Shown here: positions 25,914 to 32,230 of the stretch, one piece after another
Numbering within the stretch: the first letter of the stretch is position 1
Layout: the number at the start of each line of letters is the position of its first letter
NCBI GenBank assembly: GCA_964369315.1
Contig: CAYJEJ010000009.1
Location: 1-34,276, forward strand
DNA length: 34,276 nt
DNA from: CAYJEJ01 sp964369315
Lineage (GTDB): Bacteria > Pseudomonadota > Alphaproteobacteria > UBA3830 > JAIRWN01
Direction of reading: 5' to 3'
Notes under the pieces: generated by a model
Database searches by the model: none
The model's input: the letters and a program-made list of their open reading frames with translations, nothing else
What the model was told of the DNA's origin: nothing
Program-made: the position numbers and the translations under genes

Positions 25914-27848
25914 ATGAGTAAAATTATTGGTATAGACCTAGGCACCACAAATTCTTGTGTGGCTGTTATGGAAGGTAAAAATTCAAAAGTTATCGAAAAT
26001 TCTGAAGGAACCAGAACAACCCCTTCAATCGTCGCGATGAGCGATTCTGGTGAGCGTTTGGTTGGTCAACCCGCAAAACGTCAAGCCGTTACTAACCCAG
26101 AGAATACTTTTTTTGCAGTAAAACGCCTTATAGGGCGAAGAAGCGATGATGCTGCTGTGACAAAATATAAGGTGCCATACAAAATCGTAAAAGGCGATAA
26201 TGGTGATGCTTGGGTAGATGTGCGTGGCGACAAAAACAGCCCCAGCCAAATCAGTGCACACATTTTACAAAAAATGAAAGAAACCGCCGAAAATTATCTT
26301 GGCGAAAAGGTTACGCAAGCCGTTATAACTGTTCCCGCATACTTTAATGACGCTCAGCGTCAGGCAACGAAAGATGCTGGTAGAATAGCTGGTCTTGAGG
26401 TCTTGCGTATCATTAACGAGCCTACTGCTGCTGCTTTAGCGTATGGGCTTGATAAAAATGAAAATGGCTTGATTGCTGTTTATGACTTGGGTGGCGGCAC
26501 ATTTGACGTTTCTATCTTAGAAATTGGCGATGGTGTGTTTGAAGTGAAGTCAACCAATGGCGATACTATGCTTGGTGGTGAAGACTTTGACCAGTGTATC
26601 ATTGACCATATTGCTGATGAATTTAAACGTTCCAATGGAATAGACTTGAAAACGGATAAATTGGCACTACAGCGTTTGAAAGAAGCTGCAGAAAAAGCAA
26701 AAATAGAGCTTTCTAGTGCAACTGAAACTGAAGTGAATCTCCCTTTCATCACGGCGGATGCAAGTGGACCAAAACACCTTAATATGAAAATATCTAGGTC
26801 AAAATTGGAGTCTTTGGTTGAGCATCTAATAAAGCGTACCATTGAGCCTTGCAAAAATGCATTAAAAGACGCTGGAGTTAACGCCAGTCAAATTAAAGAG
26901 GTGATTTTGGTTGGCGGTATGACCAGAATGCCAAAGGTCATCGAAACTGTGAAAGATTTTTTTGGTAAAGAACCTCATCGCGGGGTTAACCCAGATGAAG
27001 TTGTCGCCATTGGTGCGGCAATTCAGGGCGGCGTTTTGCAAGGTGATGTGAAGGATGTTGTATTGCTTGATGTGACGCCTCTTTCTTTAGGGATTGAAAC
27101 ACTTGGTGGAGTTTTCACAAAGCTTATTGAACGCAACACAACAATCCCTACCAAAAACAGTCAAGTTTTCTCAACTGCGGAAGACAATCAAACAGCGGTT
27201 ACTATACGCGTCTTTCAAGGAGAAAGACCAATAGCCAATGACAATAAAATGCTGGGTCAGTTTGACCTTGTTGGCATTGCACCAGCACCACGAGGTCTTC
27301 CTCAGATAGAAGTTACCTTTGATATAGACGCAAATGGTATTGTGCATGTGTCAGCAAAAGATAAGGCCACAAATAAAGAGCAGGCGATAAAAATCCAAGC
27401 ATCTGGCGGTCTGTCGGAAGAAGACATACAACGGATGGTCAAAGAGGCAGAGTCGCACGCCGAAGAAGATAAAAAACGCAAAGAACTCATCGATGCTAAA
27501 AATCAGGCAGACTCCATGATTAATGCAACTGAAAAGTCATTAAAAGAACATGGCGATAAGGTCTCGGCTGAAGAAAAATCTGCGATTGAAACTGCGATTT
27601 CAGACCTTAAGGCTGTTTTAGAAAATGATGATGCTTCTGTCATTACTGAAAAAACAAACGCCTTGACACAAGCTTCCATGAAACTTGGTGAAGCAATTTA
27701 TAAGGCACAAAGTGAAGAAGCTAACGCAACAGCTGATGCCCAAGCCTCAGGAGGTGAATCTAATCCTTCAGGCTCAAATAATGCTGACACAAATGAAAAA
27801 GTTGTCGAAGCTGACTTTGAAGAAGTAAACACCGAAGACAAAAAATAA
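25914..27848 (+). CDS. dnaK: Chaperone protein DnaK (Hsp70)
   Basis: An ATP-dependent chaperone that binds exposed hydrophobic segments and cycles with DnaJ and GrpE. The 644 residues have the ATPase domain (IGIDLGTTNSCVAVMEG at 5-21, AYFNDAQRQATKDAGRIAGL, IYDLGGGTFDVSILE-type phosphate loop, VGGMTRMPKV), the linker VLLDVTPLSLGIE and the substrate-binding domain, then a disordered Ala/Ser/Asn-rich stretch and the C-terminal EEVNTEDKK. An AAGGAG ribosome-binding site lies 7 bases before the ATG. I could not identify a clear sigma32 promoter in the 120 bases upstream; a GGGG/CCCC mini-hairpin (25865-25879) is present there. A strong terminator separates it from dnaJ. Confidence 0.98.
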   Translation: MSKIIGIDLGTTNSCVAVMEGKNSKVIENSEGTRTTPSIVAMSDSGERLVGQPAKRQAVTNPENTFFAVKRLIGRRSDDAAVTKYKVPYKIVKGDNGDAWVDVRGDKNSPSQISAHILQKMKETAENYLGEKVTQAVITVPAYFNDAQRQATKDAGRIAGLEVLRIINEPTAAALAYGLDKNENGLIAVYDLGGGTFDVSILEIGDGVFEVKSTNGDTMLGGEDFDQCIIDHIADEFKRSNGIDLKTDKLALQRLKEAAEKAKIELSSATETEVNLPFITADASGPKHLNMKISRSKLESLVEHLIKRTIEPCKNALKDAGVNASQIKEVILVGGMTRMPKVIETVKDFFGKEPHRGVNPDEVVAIGAAIQGGVLQGDVKDVVLLDVTPLSLGIETLGGVFTKLIERNTTIPTKNSQVFSTAEDNQTAVTIRVFQGERPIANDNKMLGQFDLVGIAPAPRGLPQIEVTFDIDANGIVHVSAKDKATNKEQAIKIQASGGLSEEDIQRMVKEAESHAEEDKKRKELIDAKNQADSMINATEKSLKEHGDKVSAEEKSAIETAISDLKAVLENDDASVITEKTNALTQASMKLGEAIYKAQSEEANATADAQASGGESNPSGSNNADTNEKVVEADFEEVNTEDKK

Positions 27849-27860
27849 AGAATCTGTTTT

Positions 27861-27890
27861 GTGCCTACGTTTTTTGTAGGCACTTTTTTT
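27861..27890 (+). terminator. Strong intrinsic terminator between dnaK and dnaJ
   Basis: GTGCCTAC (27861-27868) pairs perfectly with GTAGGCAC (27876-27883) across a 7-base loop and is followed by seven Ts. It lies 12 bases after the dnaK stop and 25 bases before the dnaJ start. No obvious promoter fits in the remaining gap, so dnaJ probably depends on read-through, giving less DnaJ than DnaK. Confidence 0.9.
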
Positions 27891-27915
27891 ATGCATAAAA
27901 TGGAGAGCGGTTTAA

Positions 27916-29085
27916 ATGTCGAAAGATTATTATGATATTTTGGGAGTTAATCGAACAGCCTCTCAAGAAGACTTGAAAAAGGCGTATCGCAAACTTGCTA
28001 TGAAATATCACCCTGACCGCAACGCTGGTGATAAGGCTTCGGAGAAAAAATTTAAAGAATTAAATGAGGCTTATAGCGTTTTACAAGACGAACAAAAACG
28101 CTCTGCCTATGACCAATTAGGTCACGATAACTACACGAATCACGCTCAATCTGGTGGGGCAGGGCAATATCAAAGTCAGGGGTTTGGTCAAGGCTCGCCT
28201 TTTGGAGATATTTTTGATAACATTTTTTCAGATTTCATGGGGGCAGGGGCTCGGTCAAACAAAACCTCTGGCACTGCTGGAGCTCGCGGGTCTGACCTGC
28301 GTTATGACACAAATATTACCCTAGAAGAATCCTTTAAGGGCAAAAAAATCAATATTAAAACAGAAAATTATGATAAGTGCGATGCCTGTAATGGCACGGG
28401 TTCTGAAGGGGGCAAACCCGCAACGCTGTGCTCTGGGTGTCGTGGCAGTGGGACGGTGCGAATGTCACAAGGATTTTTTTCAATAGAACGCACTTGTAGT
28501 AAGTGTGGCGGTGCTGGCTATACCATCAAAACCCCATGTGTAAAATGTCACGGCTCTGGTCGTGTTCGGAAGGCTCGAGAGCTCGCAGTCACCATTCCAG
28601 CTGGCGTTGAAGAAGGGGTTTGTATTAAAGTTTCAGGCAAGGGTGAAGCGGGAATAAGAGGTGGTGCCACTGGCAACCTTTATGTTTATATACACATCAA
28701 ACAACACAGTTTTTTTGAACGCAACGCCAGTGATTTGCACTGCACAATCCCGATTGCAATGACAACGGCGGCACTGGGCGGGTCTGTTGAGGTTCCTATT
28801 ATTGACGGCTCCAAAGCAAGCTTAAATATACCTGAGGGGACGCAAAGCGGAACAGCCTTAAGGCTCCGCGGTAAGGGGATGACGATTATGAACAAGCCCA
28901 CAAGGGGTGATTTATATGTTCATGTGAAAGTTGAAACCCCCGTTAAACTTTCTTCTAAGCAAAAAGACCTATTAAGGGAGTTTGACGGCACATGCGGTCA
29001 ATCACAGGCACACCCTGAAAGCTCAGATTTTTTTGCTAAACTAAAAAACGTTTGGCACGACATAAAAAAAGAACTGGGCGATTGA
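27916..29085 (+). CDS. dnaJ: Chaperone protein DnaJ (Hsp40, type I)
   Basis: A co-chaperone that delivers substrates to DnaK and stimulates its ATPase. The 389 residues have the J domain with HPD (32-34), a Gly/Phe-rich linker (about 77-125), four zinc-finger repeats CxxCxGxG (CDACNGTG, CSGCRGSG, CSKCGGAG, CVKCHGSG; about 155-215) and the C-terminal peptide-binding domains. A GGAGAG ribosome-binding site precedes the ATG. It sits downstream of dnaK behind an intrinsic terminator, and rluC follows after 7 bases. Confidence 0.98.
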   Translation: MSKDYYDILGVNRTASQEDLKKAYRKLAMKYHPDRNAGDKASEKKFKELNEAYSVLQDEQKRSAYDQLGHDNYTNHAQSGGAGQYQSQGFGQGSPFGDIFDNIFSDFMGAGARSNKTSGTAGARGSDLRYDTNITLEESFKGKKINIKTENYDKCDACNGTGSEGGKPATLCSGCRGSGTVRMSQGFFSIERTCSKCGGAGYTIKTPCVKCHGSGRVRKARELAVTIPAGVEEGVCIKVSGKGEAGIRGGATGNLYVYIHIKQHSFFERNASDLHCTIPIAMTTAALGGSVEVPIIDGSKASLNIPEGTQSGTALRLRGKGMTIMNKPTRGDLYVHVKVETPVKLSSKQKDLLREFDGTCGQSQAHPESSDFFAKLKNVWHDIKKELGD

Positions 29086-29092
29086 ACAGCTC

Positions 29093-30049
29093 GTGGATTG
29101 GATTAGCTTCACCGTATCTAAAGAACAAGAGGGAATACGAGCCGACAACTGCGTAAGCGAGGTGTTCAACCTGTCTTTTAGCGAGGTTCAAAGACTTTTC
29201 AGAAAAGGTTTTGTTAAAAAAGGCGGCAAAAAGATTTCTGCCTCAGAGAGAGTTTGCCCCCATGATGAGGTTTTCGTGCCAGCCTTTATAAGAGGCAAAA
29301 GTGCTGATATAACGAATCAAACAAGCCCTATAAACCCTGAACTAGTCGATAAGTTTGCCTCGATGGTGATTTATGATGACAAAGACCTCCTTGTCATCAA
29401 CAAACCGAGCGGTTTAGCCGTTCAATCTGGCACGGGAATTAAATTAAGCGTTGACGACTTTATAACGGCTTTTAACACCATTAACAATGCTCAACTTAAG
29501 CTGGTTCATAGACTGGATAAATCCACATCTGGTGTGCTTGTCATTGCCAAGGGTCGAGCCAATGCTCGCCAGTTAACAAAACTTTTTGCTGAAAAGTCAG
29601 TTCGAAAATTATATTGGGCAATAACCGAAGGCATCCCAGCAGAGCCCCACGGCATTATCAACCTACCCATAAGCAAAAAGCTCATATCTGGGGAAGAAAT
29701 TATGACCCCTGATTATACGGAATCTGGGCTTGTCGCAACGACGAAATTTAAGGTAATTCATTCAGAAAATAACCTCTCTTGGCTTGCCCTAGAGCCGATT
29801 ACGGGAAGAACGCATCAATTAAGGGTGCATTGCTCATCTTACTTAAAAACACCGATAGTTGGCGACCTCAAATATAACTCCACCATAAAACATCCCATGT
29901 GTCTGCACGGACGCAGGGTTTTGATTTCAGAAAAAGCCGATGTTTTAGCCCCCCCACCAGACAGCTTTTTTAAAGCGTTCACACAACACAAATCTTTAAA
30001 CGATTTTTTAAATTTATATACCGATATAAATAACTTTATAAATCAATAG
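29093..30049 (+). CDS. rluC: 23S rRNA pseudouridine synthase, RluC/RluD family
   Basis: It converts specific uridines in 23S rRNA to pseudouridine. The 318 residues have an N-terminal S4 RNA-binding domain (about 12-65, ADNCVSEVF...VQRLFRKGFVKKGGK; key residues RLFRKGFV), the catalytic domain with DLLVINKPSGLAVQ (98-111), the active-site motif HRLDKSTSGVL with the aspartate D142, and the late motif GRTHQLRVH. A GTG start at 29093 fits best; the gene follows dnaJ by 7 bases. RluC versus RluD specificity cannot be settled by eye, although LVHRLDKSTSG is the RluC-like form. It likely depends on the dnaK-dnaJ transcript. Confidence 0.93.
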   Translation: MDWISFTVSKEQEGIRADNCVSEVFNLSFSEVQRLFRKGFVKKGGKKISASERVCPHDEVFVPAFIRGKSADITNQTSPINPELVDKFASMVIYDDKDLLVINKPSGLAVQSGTGIKLSVDDFITAFNTINNAQLKLVHRLDKSTSGVLVIAKGRANARQLTKLFAEKSVRKLYWAITEGIPAEPHGIINLPISKKLISGEEIMTPDYTESGLVATTKFKVIHSENNLSWLALEPITGRTHQLRVHCSSYLKTPIVGDLKYNSTIKHPMCLHGRRVLISEKADVLAPPPDSFFKAFTQHKSLNDFLNLYTDINNFINQ

Positions 30050-30066
30050 AAAAATAATTTTGGGAA

Positions 30067-30095
30067 TTGACTTATTGCATGTTTCCTATTTTAAT
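30067..30095 (+). promoter_or_regulatory. Promoter for tRNA-Ser(GGA)
   Basis: TTGACT (30067-30072), a 17-bp spacer and TTTAAT (30090-30095) give a good sigma70-type match, about 78 bases before the tRNA. The leader between contains a GTCGGC/GCCGAC inverted repeat (30120-30125 and 30148-30153). Confidence 0.55.
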
Positions 30096-30172
30096 GCAGG
30101 GTGCAGGCTGTTGCTTGCGGTCGGCTTTGGGTGTTTTTTTGTGTTTTGCCGACTTATCAAGTCTTATAAAAT

Positions 30173-30263
30173 GGATGGATGGCCGAGTGGTCGAAGGCGC
30201 ACGCCTGGAAAGCGTGTATACGGCAAAACCGTATCGAGGGTTCGAATCCCTCTCCCTCCGCCA
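30173..30263 (+). tRNA. tRNA-Ser (anticodon GGA), reads UCC/UCU
   Basis: A class II tRNA with anticodon loop CTGGAAA (anticodon GGA), a long variable arm (TACGG/CCGTA), T-loop GGTTCGAAT, discriminator G and an encoded CCA (30261-30263). The acceptor stem GGATGGA pairs with TCCCTCC except for a U4-C69 mismatch; position 4 is G in the other serine tRNA of this window. The mismatch may be tolerated. The tRNA marks the switch from core genes to a gene-poor, apparently accessory right end. Confidence 0.93.
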
Positions 30264-30354
30264 CCCTACGTTTTTCGAACTTCATTACATGACACGCCAA
30301 AATTGACCTAGAACTAGGAGTGCCTGCTGAAGCTTTAGCTTAGGCTGTAGGATT

Positions 30355-30828
30355 ATGCCTTATGCTTATCTTGTAGAATTATCAAATGGCAATTTTTATG
30401 TTGGCTTTAGCAGTAATCAAAACAACGAATTAAGACTCATACAGAACACTCGAATGCCTCGTGAGAACGACGACGACTACACCTTAAGTTGTAATTCTTC
30501 AAAAATGACCGAGAAGAAGCCTTTTTTTTGTAGGTATTTCTAACGTTATTGTTTCTAATAACCTTCCCGACGGCACAGCATATCTTTTTGTCCCATCCGC
30601 CGTAGGGTTTGGTGTATGTAAAGATTATGATATTCGTGATCGATGCAAAAAAATACGAAATATTTGGTTATTTTGGAGCCACTCGTTTGAACGAGGATGG
30701 TGTTATTAAAATTTTATACAAGTCGGTTTCATGTGAAGCAAACAATGACACCTGAAGTTTTTTCCGATGATAGTCAAGAAATTAATAATTTCGCAAGCTC
30801 GATTAAACTTTTGAAAGAACACATATAA
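30355..30828 (+). pseudogene. Frameshifted gene remnant, N-terminus weakly GIY-YIG-like
   Basis: An ATG at 30355 opens 62 codons starting PYAYLVELSNGNFYVGFSSN, which weakly recalls a GIY-YIG nuclease N-terminus. Reading then continues through shifts: VGISNVIVSNNLPDGTAYLF into GFGVCKDYDIRDRC in a second frame to about 30650, KKYEIFGYFGATRLNEDGVI into KILYKSVSCEANND in a third to about 30755, and PEVFSDDSQEINNFASSIKL to the TAA at 30826-30828. Shifts fall near homopolymers (T8 near 30525, A7 near 30650, T6 near 30763). It is therefore a decayed gene, or an intact gene with sequencing errors. The family assignment is a guess. Confidence 0.5.
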
Positions 30829-31018
30829 TATTAGAAGTCAGTTCAACATAAAATTCAAAGAGAGGAGGGGATTATAAAAAAACCTCCTCTTCCTGTCTCA
30901 TTCAGAAAGAGGTTTTGATATCATCGAAACATCTCATTATTTTTGTGTCAAAAATGCACTGGCATCTTAGAAAGAGTAGGGTGGTTGCAGAAAGGGGCTC
31001 AGCCAGTAGTTAGATATG

Positions 31019-31069
31019 AATTTTTTATATAAAAAAGGCAGTTAATCATCTGAAAAATGAGTAACTACC
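31019..31069 (-). terminator. Intrinsic terminator of the secreted HAD gene
   Basis: On the minus strand, GGTAGTTACTCAT pairs imperfectly (two mismatches) with ATGATTAACTGCC across a short loop, then runs into TTTTTTATATAAAA. It lies about 47 bases after the HAD gene stop. Confidence 0.75.
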
Positions 31070-31082
31070 TCTGTAAGATAAG

Positions 31083-31107
31083 GGGGTAAATGGTCAACAT
31101 TTACCCC
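31083..31107. repeat. Perfect 10-bp inverted repeat
   Basis: GGGGTAAATG (31083-31092) and CATTTACCCC (31098-31107) flank a 5-base loop GTCAA. The hairpin lies 8 bases past the HAD gene stop and before the main terminator. It has no T-run on either strand, so it may protect the mRNA 3' end rather than terminate, or may be a protein-binding site. Confidence 0.6.
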
Positions 31108-31115
31108 TAAATACC

Positions 31116-31934
31116 TCAATTACACTTATTAGTTGTCTGTTGTGGATATTTAGTGTATTGGAACAGATTGCAACTCACACCCAAATTAGTACAAGCTCTA
31201 CCAATGGCGCCGCAGTGGTCAGCTCGGTCATCTACGAAAACAACGTGGAAGTAGTCCTTGAAGTTCTCTCCTCTAATATCAGCTGGAAGTACACAATTAA
31301 TGATATAGGTAAAAGCAGCACCTTTACTGATTACTTTAGAGAATTTAGGGCTTCCAGTATAAAATACAGGGAAGTTGTTATTGAATCGGAGCACAACTCC
31401 ACAATCTGCCGGTATATTGTTCCCTTTTGCATCTTTAACCCAATACTCTCGAGTTAATTCCTGAAACGGCTTACCATTTTCATCTGTATTGCCTAATATA
31501 TCCTTTACAGTTACCTTTTTCTTTCTATCATTACCTATTCTTGCTGCTTCTACATAAGTCCTCAAATCTCTTCCAATCTTTGCACCAGGTGTAATGTTGT
31601 CACGACCTGCACCCGTTAAAACCCCGAAGTAAATGTTACCCTTATCCTCCGAAAAGTTTAAAAAATCACCAACTCCTTCTTCTATTTCAAAAACTAATGG
31701 TTTCTTAGGATCTGGAGCATGCCACAATGTCTCATCTCGGTCTGAAACAAAAAAAATATTTTTGGTTGGATGTTCTTCACAGATTTCAGCTACCCTTTGT
31801 TGAATTTCACCCCAAGAATTAACTGGTTCTATTTTAACTGTGTTCCTTTTGATATTAAGCCTCGCACTGTCAGCAAATTGACAACAAAAAGCTGCCAAGA
31901 TTATACTTGTTTTCAATAAATTTGTAATTTTCAT
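31116..31934 (-). CDS. Secreted HAD-like hydrolase (DUF2608-like)
   Basis: A 272-residue exported protein. The signal peptide covers about 1-23 (basic start, hydrophobic ILAAFCCQF, cleavage near ADSA). The mature part shows HAD-superfamily motifs: motif I VSDRDET (63-69, aspartates D65 and D67), motif II GVLTGAG (104-110, T107), motif III lysine in SKGAAF (K204) and motif IV VFVDDRADHC (232-241, D235/D236). By memory, the layout resembles the DUF2608 family found in Legionella, Chlamydiae and host-associated alphaproteobacteria. The several cysteines would suit a periplasmic or secreted location. A perfect AAGGAG ribosome-binding site, an upstream promoter and a downstream terminator make it a single-gene unit. 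Substrate unknown; a host-directed or phosphate-scavenging role is possible. Confidence 0.75.
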   Translation of the reverse strand: MKITNLLKTSIILAAFCCQFADSARLNIKRNTVKIEPVNSWGEIQQRVAEICEEHPTKNIFFVSDRDETLWHAPDPKKPLVFEIEEGVGDFLNFSEDKGNIYFGVLTGAGRDNITPGAKIGRDLRTYVEAARIGNDRKKKVTVKDILGNTDENGKPFQELTREYWVKDAKGNNIPADCGVVLRFNNNFPVFYTGSPKFSKVISKGAAFTYIINCVLPADIRGENFKDYFHVVFVDDRADHCGAIGRACTNLGVSCNLFQYTKYPQQTTNKCN

Positions 31935-31969
31935 ATTATACTCCTTGTTAAAAATTAAATTACTTTTTG

Positions 31970-31999
31970 ATAATAAATCCTTTTAAACTATTTTTGCAA
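31970..31999 (-). promoter_or_regulatory. Promoter of the secreted HAD gene
   Basis: On the minus strand, TTGCAA (31994-31999) and TATTAT (31970-31975) are separated by 18 bp, about 36 bases upstream of the start codon. Confidence 0.5.
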
Positions 32000-32230
32000 T
32001 ACTAAAAATTATTTTTTTTTATAATTATTTAAATATGACGATATTTTAAATACAACTATTGGCAACATATCGCTAAATAAACATTATTTCCATCGCCTTA
32101 AAAACAAGGCTTGATTCAGAAAAAAATTCTCTCATTTAAGCTTTTATTCTGTTCCGAAGGCAAATCATATACTAAAAAACCCCTCTCAATGTCAAAATTA
32201 TTAGCTCTGCTTAGACATAAAAACATCCCA
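32000..32230. other. Spacer between the repeat gene and the HAD gene
   Basis: Very AT-rich. A short hairpin GCCTT/AAGGC lies near 32097-32112 but has no T-run. An open frame overlapping the end of the repeat gene (down to 32116, ending ...SEQNKSLNERIFF) has no start of its own and is probably not translated. Confidence 0.4.

Larger units (their letters stand above)
30829..31115. other. Spacer with several hairpins, no gene
   Basis: There is no ORF here. It holds an 8-bp inverted repeat AGAGGAGG/CCTCCTCT (30861-30868 and 30883-30890), an imperfect terminator-like hairpin (31019-31069) and a perfect 10-bp hairpin (31083-31107). The last two lie just downstream of the minus-strand HAD gene. Confidence 0.6.

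Noticed and set aside
30060..30311. Open frames of about 80 codons across the tRNA-Ser(GGA)
   Set aside because: They run through the tRNA gene; apparent protein segments such as GWPSGRRRTPGKRV are translated tRNA sequence, a common false gene call.
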